Part shown: piece after piece, positions 1 through 10,374 of the stretch
How positions within the stretch are numbered: the stretch's first letter is position 1
Layout: each line of letters opens with the position of its first letter
Assembly: GCA_022841625.1 (NCBI GenBank)
Contig: JALHRD010000032.1
Coordinates: 1-58,772, forward strand
Source: Xanthobacteraceae bacterium
GTDB lineage: Bacteria; Pseudomonadota; Alphaproteobacteria; Rhizobiales; Xanthobacteraceae
Reading direction: 5' to 3'
Length of the DNA stretch: 58,772 bases
Notes under the pieces: model-generated
The model's database searches: none
What the model was told of the DNA's origin: nothing
The model's input: the letters and a program-made list of their open reading frames with translations, nothing else
Translations under genes and position numbers: made by a program

Positions 1-146
1 CGCTACACTCTGTCGGCATCGGGGCGATCCTCGAATCGTTGGAAAGTCGTTGCGGCACAACAACTTTCGTTGATTCGACGTCCCGATGCACTCAGTTCTG
101 TGAGATATGCGGGCTAGGCGCTCGCCGCAATGCGGCAACCGGCGCG

Positions 147-1142
147 CTATGCGTCTGGGTTGGCTTTTTCGTAGGCGTCAATGATCTCGCTGCCGGTCGC
201 AAACCAGACGCGATCGTGTTTCTTCATTTCGGCGAGCGCGCGTTGCAGATATTTGGCGCGCAGCGGCTGGCCGATGATCATCGGGTGCAGCGGAATGCCC
301 ATGACGCGCGCATGCTTGCCGCTGTCGGCCAGCAAGCCTTCGAACTGGTCCATCACCGACTGGTAATACTGTTCGCCGGTATAGCCTTTGCGGATGAACA
401 GCGGGATGTCGTTGATTTCCATGCAATAGGGAATCGAGATCATCTTTCCGCTCTTGACCTTCATGCGGTAGGGCTGGTCGTCATTGTTCCAGTCACCGCA
501 ATAGGTCACGCCATTTTCCGCAAGGATGTCGAGCGTGTTGTGGGTCTGGGTGAGCCCGGTGCCGAGCCAACCACGCGGCCGTTGCCCGGTGGCCGCGGCG
601 ATTGTCTTGAGCACATGGGCGATGACTTCGCGTTCCTTCTCAGGCGCAAGCCCGGCGAGACTTTCGCTGTTGGTGGTGCCGTGGCCCATGAACTCCCAGC
701 CACGCTTTTTCATTTCCTCGACCGCTTTGGGATGCTCGTCGCACACCTGCGAATTCAACGCGACGGTTGCTTTGATGCCGGCGCCATCCAATACGTCGGC
801 CATGCGCCAAAGTCCGACCCGCATGCCGTATTCGCGCCAGGCATAGTTGATGACGTCGGGGACCCGATTGGTGGGATTGGGCGAAATCCCGGTGCCGACC
901 GGTGAGTCGAAATGCCACACTTCGACATTGGGCGCGACCCAGACCGCAAGCGTCTTGCCGCCGGGCCAGGAGAACGGCTTGCGCTGATGAATGAAGGTGT
1001 CGTCGTATCGATTGGCGCGGCGCATCTTACCTAAAGTCTGGGCGTAACCGGCGACCGGTGCAAGACCGGACGCCAACAGACCTGCGCTTCCTGCCAGGAG
1101 CAGACCTTTTTGAATAAATCGTCTGCGGTCGTCGATTTGCAT
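147..1142 (-). CDS. Tat-exported polysaccharide deacetylase family protein (allantoinase/PuuE-like)
   Basis: Predicted NodB-fold hydrolase of the polysaccharide deacetylase group, 331 residues. A twin-arginine motif RRRFIQKG (residues 6-13), a hydrophobic stretch and an A-x-A-like site near residue 34 point to Tat export of a folded protein to the periplasm. The mature part has the pattern of PuuE-like members: a block around PNVEVWHFDSP, a MGHGTTNSE block with a likely metal-binding His, and a CGDWNNDDQP block. Substrate cannot be read from the sequence; members act on carbohydrate N-acetyl groups or cyclic amides. It stands alone and is divergent from secG. The first 146 bases of the window hold no gene I can support. 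Confidence 0.85.
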   Translation of the reverse strand: MQIDDRRRFIQKGLLLAGSAGLLASGLAPVAGYAQTLGKMRRANRYDDTFIHQRKPFSWPGGKTLAVWVAPNVEVWHFDSPVGTGISPNPTNRVPDVINYAWREYGMRVGLWRMADVLDGAGIKATVALNSQVCDEHPKAVEEMKKRGWEFMGHGTTNSESLAGLAPEKEREVIAHVLKTIAAATGQRPRGWLGTGLTQTHNTLDILAENGVTYCGDWNNDDQPYRMKVKSGKMISIPYCMEINDIPLFIRKGYTGEQYYQSVMDQFEGLLADSGKHARVMGIPLHPMIIGQPLRAKYLQRALAEMKKHDRVWFATGSEIIDAYEKANPDA

Positions 1143-1528
1143 GCGTGCTGCCCTCCCGTGCTGGGTTTATTGTCTTGGCTGAGCCTATCACCGTTTAACG
1201 CCGACGGAATACGATCGGCGTGGCGCTTCGCTGGCGCTTGGTTCGTGGCGCCGGGGCGCTGCCGCAGACCATAACGGTGCGCGTGGCGCCGGTGCCGCCT
1301 GGAGGCCGTGGTTTTTACCGTAAAACCGGCGGCTCTCGCCGCGATTTGGCCAAGGCTGGATAAATGATGGAAATACCCCCGGGGATTGTGTAGGACCCCG
1401 GTGGCTTCCTATATGCCCCCTGGGTATGGGGGAGCCAAATGCAGGCAAGAGTTCACCATACCTGTATTCACCAGATTTGCCGGCCGAAGCATTTGCTTGG
1501 GGTTCGGGACAGGTAACGGGCCGATCGG
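1143..1528. other. Divergent intergenic region between the deacetylase and secG
   Basis: This 386-base gap must hold the promoters of both divergent genes. It contains a near-perfect 18-bp dyad at 1310-1327 (GGTTTT ... AAAACC around TACCGTA), which could be an operator, and a C-run/G-run inverted repeat near 1416-1433. A weak sigma70-like pair is TTGTGT at 1386 and TATATG at 1410. I see no convincing protein-coding gene in it. Confidence 0.4.
1310..1327. promoter_or_regulatory. Candidate operator dyad upstream of the deacetylase/secG
   Basis: GGTTTTTACCGTAAAACC is a near-perfect 18-bp inverted repeat and the only AT-rich dyad in an otherwise very GC-rich gap. A regulator binding here could control either divergent gene. 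This is inferred from symmetry only; no regulator gene is adjacent. Confidence 0.25.
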
Positions 1529-1894
1529 ATGACCACGTTCATTATCGTAATTCACCTGATGATTGTGCTGGCCATGTGTGGGCTGGTGCTGCTCCAGAAA
1601 TCCGAGGGCGGCGGCCTGGGCATGGGTTCGAGCGGCGGCTTCATGACCAGTCGCGGCACGACCAATGTGCTGACGCGCTCGACCGCCATTCTGGCCGGCT
1701 GTTTTTTTGCGACCAGTCTGCTGCTGTCGGTGCTGGCGGGCTGGAACCGCAATCCGGGCTCGATCCTGCGCCCCGCGCCCGGATCGGCGCCGATAACGGC
1801 GCCGGGCGCGCCGTTGCCATCGGGCGGGTTGCTGGATCAACTCAAACAGCAGGAACAGGCGCCTTCGGGACCAAAGGTGCCGCAGTCGAAGTAG
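1529..1894 (+). CDS. secG: Preprotein translocase subunit SecG
   Basis: Small integral membrane component of the SecYEG channel, 121 residues. Two hydrophobic segments (about residues 1-22 and 50-70) flank the conserved cytoplasmic loop with the signature LLQKSEGGGLGMGSSGG and the segment TSRGTTNVLTRSTAIL. The C-terminal tail is rich in Pro, Ala and Gln, as in other alphaproteobacterial SecG proteins, which are longer than the enteric form. A strong hairpin follows the stop codon, so secG probably ends its own transcript before pyrG. The secG-pyrG order is a common alphaproteobacterial arrangement. Confidence 0.95.
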   Translation: MTTFIIVIHLMIVLAMCGLVLLQKSEGGGLGMGSSGGFMTSRGTTNVLTRSTAILAGCFFATSLLLSVLAGWNRNPGSILRPAPGSAPITAPGAPLPSGGLLDQLKQQEQAPSGPKVPQSK

Positions 1895-1908
1895 CAGAAC
1901 TACCTTCA

Positions 1909-1930
1909 AAGGGCCGGGTGACCGGCCCTT
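1909..1930 (+). terminator. Hairpin terminator after secG
   Basis: A perfect 9-bp stem, AAGGGCCGG paired with CCGGCCCTT, with loop GTGA, starts 15 bases past the secG stop. The following T-run is poor (CGACTTT), so termination may be partial. Confidence 0.6.
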
Positions 1931-2049
1931 CGACTTTACAGGCGGGCGTAACAGACGATGACAGGCAGCGAACAGGGCCAGGAGATGAGCGCTTACCGGG
2001 CAATTCACAGGGCCGGATCGCGCTCGGCGAATCGCCCCCGCGGGGCTAA

Positions 2050-3690
<1,641 letters not shown>

Positions 3691-3777
3691 CCCGGCAGAG
3701 CTATTAACGCCGGATGTTGCCGGGCAGCGGCCCGTGCTATGTTGGCCAGGCATAGAACCGACTTCGGGAGGGCAGCC

Positions 3778-4242
3778 ATGGCGCAGATCACTCTGCTGGT
3801 CGACGGTGCATCGCGCACGGTCGATATCGACGACGCCGATGCCCCGTTGCTCTATGTTCTTCGCGACGAACTCACCTTGAACAATCCGCGCTTTGGTTGC
3901 GGGCTCGGACAATGCGGCGCCTGCACTGTGCAGATTGACGGCCGCGCGGTTCGCTCCTGCGTGACCGCGGTATCGTCGGTTGTCGGCCGCAAGATCACCA
4001 CGCTCGCCGGCATCGGCACGCCCGACAAACCGCATCCGGTGCAAACTGCCTGGATCGCGGAGCAGGTCAACCAATGCGGTTATTGCATCAGCGGTTGGGT
4101 CCTGACCGCGGTCGAGTTGCTCGAACGCCATCCCAAGCCGACCGATGCGCAGATCAATGACGCATTCAAGGGGCTGATCTGTCGCTGCGGAACCCACAGC
4201 GCGGCCGTGAAAGCGGTCCGTCGCGCCGCGCAGCAAGCGTGA
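3778..4242 (+). CDS. (2Fe-2S)-binding subunit of a molybdenum hydroxylase (IorA/CoxS-like)
   Basis: Small iron-sulfur subunit of a xanthine-dehydrogenase-family enzyme, 154 residues. Both clusters are visible: a plant-ferredoxin-type one (CGLGQCGACTVQ with a later Cys near RSC) and the helical one (NQCGYCISG and ICRCGTH). It passes electrons from the molybdenum cofactor to an outside acceptor. The start at 3778 is chosen because GGGAGG precedes it at good distance and the protein then begins MAQITLLVDG; an in-frame ATG at 3739 would add 13 residues unlike the family. The large subunit starts 13 bases downstream, so the two form an operon. Confidence 0.92.
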   Translation: MAQITLLVDGASRTVDIDDADAPLLYVLRDELTLNNPRFGCGLGQCGACTVQIDGRAVRSCVTAVSSVVGRKITTLAGIGTPDKPHPVQTAWIAEQVNQCGYCISGWVLTAVELLERHPKPTDAQINDAFKGLICRCGTHSAAVKAVRRAAQQA

Positions 4243-4255
4243 GGGGAGGCGCGCC

Positions 4256-6550
4256 ATGACCGATACGATGTCCGATACCATGACCGACACAACGCTCAGC
4301 CGCCGCGCGTTCCTCAACGCGACCGGCGCGCTGGTCGTGACATTGGCTGCACCAGCGGAGTGGGCGCAGGCGTCCGTCTCCGGCGTCGCCGCGCGGCCGC
4401 CGCTCAAGGGCGACCAGCTCTCCTCCTACATCACCATTGAAGCCGACGGCACCGTCGTCGCCTATTACGGCAAGATCGACGGCGGGCAAGGGCTCGGCAC
4501 CGCGATCGCCCAAATGGTGGCGGAGGAAATCGACGTCGCCTATGAGCGCGTGCGCGTGATCATGGGCGACAGCGCGTTGACGCTCGATATGGGTGGCGCA
4601 AGCGCGGCGATCGGCGTGTCGCATGGCGGCACCATGCTGCGCCGCACGGCGGCGGAAACCCGGCGTCTGCTGATTGAGATGGCGAGCGCCAAGCTTGGCG
4701 TGCCGGTCACGGCGCTCACCGTAACCGATGGCGTGGTGCATGGCAGCGCGGATCCGACCAAGCGCGTGAGCTATGCCGAACTGATCGGTGGGCGCTATCT
4801 CGACAGCACCGTGAAGTGGAACGGCCGTTTGAGCAATGGGCTTGCGGTCGAGGTGCCGGCGGCGCTGAAGAAGCCCGCCGACTTCAAGATCATCGGCCTG
4901 TCGTTGCCGCGTCAAGATCTGCCCGGCAAGGTCTTCGGCACGCTCGAAATGGTCAATGACGTTCGGCTGCCGGGCATGCTGCATGCGCGGATGGTCCGGC
5001 CGACGGTGGCGGGCGCGGTGCCGGTCAAGGTCGACGAGGCCTCGATCAAACACATCGCAGGAGCCCGGGTGGTCTGGATCAAGGACCTGTTGGCGGTCGT
5101 TGCCGAGAAAGAATGGAACGCCGTCAAAGCGGCGCGCGCCCTCAAGGTGACCTGGTCGGATTCGAAGCCGAATTTCCCCGGCCACGAAAAATTATTTGAG
5201 CACATCCGCAAGGCGCCAATCGTCAAGCGTGAATTCCAGCGTCAAAACGGAAATTTTGAAGAGGGTATCAAGCAAGCCGTCCGTATCGTGGAGGGCGAGT
5301 ATGAGTTCCCAACCCAATCCCATGCCAGCATGGGGCCGGCCTGCGCGATCGCCGATGTGCGGGGCGACGCGGCGACGATCTGGACCTCGACCCAGAAACC
5401 CTACGACTCGGCTTACTGCGTCGCCGAACTAATCGGCCTACCGCGTGAAAAGGTGCGCGCGGTCTGGATGTTCGGCACCGGTTCCTATGGCCGCAACGAA
5501 CAAGGCGATGCCACCGCCGATGCTGCGATCCTGTCAAAACATCTCGGCCGGCCGGTGCGGGTGCAATATATGCGCCATGAGGGTCTGGCTTGGGATCCGA
5601 AAGGGACGGCTTCGATCAACCGCAGCCGCGCCGGATTCGACGCCAACGGCAAAGTGATCGCCTATGAGAACATCAGCAAGGCGTTCTCGCGGCTCGACAA
5701 CAACACCAGAGAGGCCCGCGCGGCCGACGTGCTGGCCGGGCAATTGACCGGATTGCCGCTGAACCGGGGCGAGAGTTTTGAAATTCCAGTGGCGTCTTAC
5801 ACGTTCGAGCACGGACGGTTGGGCTGGGAGACCATCCCACCGCTGATGGAACGCGCCTCGCCGTTGCGCACGACGCATCTGCGGGACCCTTATGGTCCGC
5901 CGATTCTGTTCGGCAGCGAATCCTTTATCGACGAAATGGCGGCTGCGACCAATGCCGACCCGGTCGATTTCCGGATGCAATATCTCAAGCACCCGCGCGA
6001 TCGCGATGCGGTGCGGATCGCGGCCGAGAATTATGGTTGGGAGAAGCGTCCGTCGCCGCGCAACGACCGGAAGGATGCCGATGTCGCCATCGGTCGCGGC
6101 ATCGCCTTCCGCCGGCATTTCACCACCTTCATCGCATTGATTGCCGAGGTTCGGGTTCATCGCCGCACCGGCAAGCTCGATCTCTTGCGTTATGTCTGCG
6201 CTCATGATGTCGGCATGATCGTCAATCCGGATACGCTGCGCCATGTTATTGACCGCCAGCTGGTCTATGGCACCAGCCGCGCCATGATCGAAGAGGTGCG
6301 GTTCGATGAGAACATGGTGACCAGCGTGGACTGGGAGAGCTATCCGGTCATGCACATGGACGGGCTTCCGGAGCGCATCGATATTGTGTTGATCCGGCGG
6401 CCCGAGGAGCCGCCGTCGGGCGCTGCTGAAATGGCGCTCGGGCTCGTCCCGGCGGCCATCGGCAATGCGGTGTTTGACGCAACCGGTGTGCGGCTACGCC
6501 GCGTGCCGTTCACGCCGGAGCGCGTGAAGGCCGCGCTGGAGCGGGCCTGA
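4256..6550 (+). CDS. Molybdopterin-binding large subunit of a xanthine dehydrogenase-family enzyme (IorB-like), Tat-exported
   Basis: Catalytic subunit, 764 residues, of an isoquinoline-1-oxidoreductase/aldehyde-dehydrogenase-like molybdenum hydroxylase. The N-terminus has a twin-arginine motif SRRAFL (residues 15-20) before a hydrophobic segment and AQA, so the heterodimer is probably exported folded by Tat and acts in the periplasm. Molybdenum-cofactor segments include GKIDGGQGLGT and WMFGTGSYGRNEQGD. The C-terminal PPSGAAEMALG region carries the likely catalytic Glu, followed by NAVFDATGVR. AGGGGAGG precedes the ATG; in-frame ATGs at 4268 and 4280 would still keep the Tat motif. No cytochrome acceptor or cofactor-insertion gene lies nearby. 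Substrate unknown. Confidence 0.9.
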   Translation: MTDTMSDTMTDTTLSRRAFLNATGALVVTLAAPAEWAQASVSGVAARPPLKGDQLSSYITIEADGTVVAYYGKIDGGQGLGTAIAQMVAEEIDVAYERVRVIMGDSALTLDMGGASAAIGVSHGGTMLRRTAAETRRLLIEMASAKLGVPVTALTVTDGVVHGSADPTKRVSYAELIGGRYLDSTVKWNGRLSNGLAVEVPAALKKPADFKIIGLSLPRQDLPGKVFGTLEMVNDVRLPGMLHARMVRPTVAGAVPVKVDEASIKHIAGARVVWIKDLLAVVAEKEWNAVKAARALKVTWSDSKPNFPGHEKLFEHIRKAPIVKREFQRQNGNFEEGIKQAVRIVEGEYEFPTQSHASMGPACAIADVRGDAATIWTSTQKPYDSAYCVAELIGLPREKVRAVWMFGTGSYGRNEQGDATADAAILSKHLGRPVRVQYMRHEGLAWDPKGTASINRSRAGFDANGKVIAYENISKAFSRLDNNTREARAADVLAGQLTGLPLNRGESFEIPVASYTFEHGRLGWETIPPLMERASPLRTTHLRDPYGPPILFGSESFIDEMAAATNADPVDFRMQYLKHPRDRDAVRIAAENYGWEKRPSPRNDRKDADVAIGRGIAFRRHFTTFIALIAEVRVHRRTGKLDLLRYVCAHDVGMIVNPDTLRHVIDRQLVYGTSRAMIEEVRFDENMVTSVDWESYPVMHMDGLPERIDIVLIRRPEEPPSGAAEMALGLVPAAIGNAVFDATGVRLRRVPFTPERVKAALERA

Positions 6551-6612
6551 GCGGCGTCATCGACCAAACCAAATGAGGAACGGCGGGCCGCAATGCCCGT
6601 CGGCGAGATTTG

Positions 6613-7464
6613 ATGTTGAAAACCGACCCCGCGCCCAATCCAAACATTGTCATAGGCGATGTGCGTTTTGGCAACGACCGGCCGCTCGTTTTGATTGCGG
6701 GTCCCTGCGCGCTGGAAAGCCGCGCGCACGCACTGGAAATGGCGGCCGCACTTAAGGAGATCGCGTCCAAGGTTGGAATCGGTTTGGTCTACAAGACATC
6801 GTTCGACAAGGCCAATCGCACCAGCGTCAGCAGCAGCCGCGGCATCGGCCTCGACCAGGCGCTGCCGATTTTCGCGGAAATCCGCCAGAAGATCGGAGTG
6901 CCGGTTCTGACCGACGTGCATGAGGCGCAGCAATGCGCGCGGGTCGCCGAGGCGGTCGATGTGTTGCAGATACCGGCGTTTCTGTGCCGGCAGACCGATC
7001 TCCTGATCGCGGCGGCGGCCACCGGGCGCGTCGTGAACGTCAAGAAGGGGCAGTTTCTTGCGCCGTGGGATATGGCGCATGTCGTCGCTAAGATTACCGG
7101 CGCTGGCAACCGCAACGTGCTGGTGACGGAACGAGGCGCGTCGTTCGGTTACAACACACTGGTATCGGACATGCGCGCGCTACCGATCCTGGCGTGCACG
7201 ACCGGCGCGCCGGTGATCTTCGATGCCACCCATTCGGTGCAGCAGCCGGGCGGTCAGGGAGCGTCCTCCGGTGGCGAGCGCGAATTCGTGCCGGTGCTGG
7301 CGCGCGCGGCGGTGGCGGTTGGCGTGGCGGGGGTGTTCATCGAAACCCATCAAGACCCCGATCGGGCGCCCTCCGATGGCGCCAACATGATCGCATTGAA
7401 AGATGTGGACGAATTGCTGCGGACGCTGCAAGCGCTCGATCGTATTGCTAAGGCGCTGGGATGA
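6613..7464 (+). CDS. kdsA: 2-dehydro-3-deoxyphosphooctonate aldolase (KDO-8-phosphate synthase)
   Basis: Condenses phosphoenolpyruvate with arabinose-5-phosphate to KDO-8-phosphate for lipopolysaccharide core synthesis; 283 residues, cytoplasmic TIM barrel. Hallmarks are KTSFDKANRTS, LTDVHEAQQ, QIPAFLCRQTDLL and FDATHSVQQPG. The segment AGPCALES has Cys where the E. coli enzyme has Asn, which marks the metal-dependent class. The ATG at 6613 is preferred over a TTG one codon upstream. It follows the molybdenum hydroxylase by 62 bases and may be partly co-transcribed with it. Confidence 0.97.
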   Translation: MLKTDPAPNPNIVIGDVRFGNDRPLVLIAGPCALESRAHALEMAAALKEIASKVGIGLVYKTSFDKANRTSVSSSRGIGLDQALPIFAEIRQKIGVPVLTDVHEAQQCARVAEAVDVLQIPAFLCRQTDLLIAAAATGRVVNVKKGQFLAPWDMAHVVAKITGAGNRNVLVTERGASFGYNTLVSDMRALPILACTTGAPVIFDATHSVQQPGGQGASSGGEREFVPVLARAAVAVGVAGVFIETHQDPDRAPSDGANMIALKDVDELLRTLQALDRIAKALG

Positions 7465-7731
7465 ACCACGGCCCCGCGCGGGCGGCTTAGCGGGGATGCT
7501 GCGAGGTATCGCGAACGTCGGAAGCGGCGCACTCATTAGCTGGCTGGGTTGCGCAAAACCCTGTTGCAAATGGCCTGCGCGCGTTGTCCATGGCGCCTAC
7601 GCAGTTCGTTTTCGGAGGCTCCGGCCGACCGAATTTGAGCGGCCCCGACCCGAAATCAAGCGAGGACGCCCATCCCGCCTATTCTGAAAATCGTTTGTCT
7701 GGTCGTCTTTGCCGCAACGCTGTTCAGCCGC

Positions 7732-8844
7732 GTGGTCGATCCGGTCGTGCCGCAGATCGCGGCCGACCTCGCGGTCGATGTCGGCACCGCCGCGCTGCTA
7801 TCGACGGCGTTCACCTTGCCCTATGCGCTGATGCAACCCGTGCTCGGGACCTATGGCGATTTCTTCGGCAAGACGCGACTGATGAATTTAAGCCTGCTGT
7901 TTGTTTCGATCACCGCGCTGATCTGCGCCGTGGCCACGAGCTTCTCGCTGGTGTTCGCGATGCGGGTTGCGGCGGGCTTGGTGGCCGGCGGCGTGTTTCC
8001 GGTGGCGATGGCCTTGGTCGGCGATCTGGTGCCGGTCCATCAGCGCCAGGTCATGATCGGCCGGCTGCTGGCGGTGGGGTTGACCGGCAATGTGGTCGGC
8101 GCGGCAATTGCAGGCGTGATCGGAGATTTTCTGGGTTGGCGCGGGATCTTCGCGGTGATCGGCGCGTTTGGATTGATCATCGCGATTGTCGCGTTTTCCG
8201 CCTTCCGCGGCTATCCGACGGTGGCGCCGTCAGCGCCGTTCAATCGCGCCTCGGTGATCCAGAGTTTCCGCGGAATTTTCAACGAGCCACGGGCGAAGAT
8301 TTGTTTTGGCTCGGTGTTCTTCGAGGGCATCTTCATTCACGGAATTTTTCCGTATGTGGCGATTCTGTTGCTCGCCGCTGGCGAAGCACGCGCCTCGATC
8401 GCCGGGCTGGTGATCGCGGCCTTCGGGTTTGGCGGCGTGATCTATTCGCTGTCGGTTCCAGCGCTGGTGGGTCGTTTTGCGGAGCCGCGGCTGATGCTGA
8501 CGGGCGGCATCCTGGCTGCGATCGCGTTGGGCCTCGCGGCGGTGCATTTTCCCTGGTATGCGCAGATCGGCGTGTTCGCTCTGTTCGGGTTCGGATTCTA
8601 TCTGATGCACGGCTGCATCCAGGTCCATGTCACCGATCTGTCGCCAACCGCGCGCGGCGCGGCCGCGTCATTGCATTCAAGCTTCTTCTTCGCCGGGCAG
8701 GCGACCGGGCCGGTGCTCTATGGCATCGGATATGCGCATGGCAGCCTTGAATGGCTGATGCTCCTGGGGGCGGTGGTCATTATTGTGATTGCCGTGATCT
8801 GCGCGCGGTTCCTGCGCCACCGCAATGCCTCGCCGGAGCCTTGA
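7732..8844 (+). CDS. MFS transporter
   Basis: Major facilitator superfamily permease with about 12 membrane segments, 370 residues from the first ATG/GTG/TTG codon (GTG 7732). Motif A-like GDFFGKTRLM lies in the loop after helix 2. Substrate unknown. The reading frame stays open and codes for a typical first membrane helix upstream of this GTG (IVCLVVFAATLF), so the true N-terminus is probably near 7672. There AGCGAGGA sits 6 bases before ATC CCG CCT, where an ATG would be expected. It lies between kdsA and the thiamine operon, with its stop about 40 bases before the TPP riboswitch. Confidence 0.85.
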   Translation: MVDPVVPQIAADLAVDVGTAALLSTAFTLPYALMQPVLGTYGDFFGKTRLMNLSLLFVSITALICAVATSFSLVFAMRVAAGLVAGGVFPVAMALVGDLVPVHQRQVMIGRLLAVGLTGNVVGAAIAGVIGDFLGWRGIFAVIGAFGLIIAIVAFSAFRGYPTVAPSAPFNRASVIQSFRGIFNEPRAKICFGSVFFEGIFIHGIFPYVAILLLAAGEARASIAGLVIAAFGFGGVIYSLSVPALVGRFAEPRLMLTGGILAAIALGLAAVHFPWYAQIGVFALFGFGFYLMHGCIQVHVTDLSPTARGAAASLHSSFFFAGQATGPVLYGIGYAHGSLEWLMLLGAVVIIVIAVICARFLRHRNASPEP

Positions 8845-8886
8845 CAGCGGACTTGTGAAACCGCACCAAAATGCCCATTATGAAGC

Positions 8887-8968
8887 ACTACGGCCTGGGG
8901 TGCCGCGCAATCGCGGCTGAGATCAAACCCATCGAACCTGTCTGGGTCATTCCAGCGAAGGGAGCCGC
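8887..8968 (+). promoter_or_regulatory. TPP riboswitch (THI element)
   Basis: The conserved thi-box blocks occur in order: CTGGGGTGCC, GGCTGAGA, ACCC, GAACCTG, GGTCATTCCAGCGAAGGGAG. CGGC at 8891 can pair with GCCG at 8964 to close the P1 stem. The thiO ribosome-binding site (GAAGGGAG) is built into the 3' end of the aptamer and the GTG start lies about 9 bases on. Binding of thiamine pyrophosphate would therefore hide the site and block translation initiation of thiO, a common expression-platform type in proteobacteria. Confidence 0.96.
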
Positions 8969-8971
8969 CTC

Positions 8972-10135
8972 GTGACCACGGGTTCTGCACGCATCGGTTC
9001 ATCGCTGAAGGTCGCCATTATTGGCGCCGGGGTGATCGGGCTTGGCATTGCCTGGCGTCTGGCGGCCAAGGGCGCCAAGGTTGAAGTCTTCGATCGTGGC
9101 GCGGCGGGCAGCGGGGCGAGCTATGCCGCCGCCGGCATGCTGGCGGCCTGCTGCGAAGCCGAACCCGGCGAAGACGCGCTGGTCGCGCTCGGTCGCGAAA
9201 GCCAGGCGCGTTGGCCGGCGTTTGCGGCGGAGCTGCGAAGCCTTACCGGCGTGGACGTCGAATTGCGCGATGAGGGAACGCTGGTCGTCGCGCTCACCGC
9301 CGACGATCAGGCGCGTATCCATCATCACCTTGCGCACCAGAAAAAGCTCGGCTTGCCGCTGGAATGGATATCGGCGGCCGAAACCCGCCGGCGCGAGCCG
9401 CATCTCGCCGGCAAGCTCGCGGGCGCGGTGTGGTCGCCGCAGGACCATCAGGTCGACAATCGCAAACTCGCGACGGCGTTGCGGCTGGCCGCCGAAGCAG
9501 CCGGCGCGGTGGTTCATGAGCACAAGCCGGTCGCGGAAATTGCAATCGCCGGCGGTCGCACCCATGGGCTCGTGCTTGCCGACGGAACAAAAGTCTCGGC
9601 CGATGTGGTGGTGCTGGCCGCGGGCGCCTGGTCGCGCGGCATCGCGGGTGTCGCGACCGAACAGCGCCCGCCGGTGCGGCCGATCAAGGGCCAGATGCTC
9701 GCACTCAAGATGGATCCGGCGGCGCCGTTGATCAGCCATGTGATCTGGGCGCCGGGGGTGTATCTGGTTCCGCGCCGCGACGGTCGCCTCATCATTGGCG
9801 CGACGGTCGAAGAGAAGGCATTCGATACCACGCTGACCGCCGGCGGATTGTTAACGCTGCTGGAAGCTGCGTGGCGCACCGTGCCCGCGATCGAAGAGCT
9901 TGCGATCGACGAGATGTGGGTCGGGCACCGGCCCGGCAGCCGTGACGATGCGCCGATCCTTGGTCCCGGTCCCGCGCAGGGACTGATCTATGCCACCGGA
10001 CATCACCGCAACGGCATTCTGCTGGCGCCGGTGACCGCCGACGCCATTGCTAAACTGGTGTTGGAAGGTGCGACCGAGCCAGCGATCCGGCCGTTTGGGA
10101 TCGACCGGTTTGCGCCGCCGCGTGCCGCCGAATAG
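8972..10135 (+). CDS. thiO: Glycine oxidase ThiO
   Basis: FAD-dependent oxidase of the DAAO family, 387 residues, that converts glycine to the imine used to build the thiazole ring of thiamine. The dinucleotide-binding signature IIGAGVIGLGIAWRLA follows a short N-terminal extension, and a second conserved block HRPGSRDDAPILGPG lies near the C-terminus with GHHRNGILLAP. The GTG at 8972 is chosen because it sits right behind the riboswitch-embedded ribosome-binding site; an alternative lies downstream but would leave a long gap. First gene of thiO-thiS-thiG-thiE. Confidence 0.95.
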   Translation: MTTGSARIGSSLKVAIIGAGVIGLGIAWRLAAKGAKVEVFDRGAAGSGASYAAAGMLAACCEAEPGEDALVALGRESQARWPAFAAELRSLTGVDVELRDEGTLVVALTADDQARIHHHLAHQKKLGLPLEWISAAETRRREPHLAGKLAGAVWSPQDHQVDNRKLATALRLAAEAAGAVVHEHKPVAEIAIAGGRTHGLVLADGTKVSADVVVLAAGAWSRGIAGVATEQRPPVRPIKGQMLALKMDPAAPLISHVIWAPGVYLVPRRDGRLIIGATVEEKAFDTTLTAGGLLTLLEAAWRTVPAIEELAIDEMWVGHRPGSRDDAPILGPGPAQGLIYATGHHRNGILLAPVTADAIAKLVLEGATEPAIRPFGIDRFAPPRAAE

Positions 10136-10144
10136 GGTCGGGCC

Positions 10145-10369
10145 ATGACGCAGATTGCTGTTAACGCGCATATTCGGGTCAACGGCCAAGACGAGCCGCT
10201 GCTGGTCGCGACGCTGTCGGCGTTGCTGGCGGAGAAGGCGGTGGATGTCGGTCAAAAGGGCATTGCGGTCGCGCTCAATGGCGCGGTTGTGCCGCGCGCG
10301 GACTGGCCGACGACGCGGCTCAACCCTGGCGACAGCGTCGAAATCGTGCGCGCCCGGCAGGGCGGTTGA
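10145..10369 (+). CDS. thiS: Sulfur carrier protein ThiS
   Basis: Ubiquitin-like sulfur carrier, 74 residues, ending in the required Gly-Gly (RARQGG) that is adenylated and thiocarboxylated to deliver sulfur to ThiG. The beta-grasp pattern is visible, with VNGQDEPL near the start and GIAVALNGAVVPRADW in the middle. It starts 9 bases after thiO. The next gene, thiG, is separated by about 190 bases that hold two palindromic repeats rather than coding sequence. Confidence 0.95.
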   Translation: MTQIAVNAHIRVNGQDEPLLVATLSALLAEKAVDVGQKGIAVALNGAVVPRADWPTTRLNPGDSVEIVRARQGG

Positions 10370-10374
10370 ACGTT

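Noticed and set aside
39-905. 288-residue open frame on the plus strand at the left edge
   Set aside because: Antisense to the deacetylase, which has a Tat signal and family motifs; the plus-strand product looks random.
1188-1448. 86-residue minus-strand frame between the deacetylase and secG
   Set aside because: Pro/Arg-rich, no ribosome-binding site, and it covers likely promoter DNA.
7584-8750. 388-residue plus-strand frame over the MFS gene
   Set aside because: Slightly longer than the MFS frame but Arg/Gly-rich; the MFS frame shows regular membrane helices.
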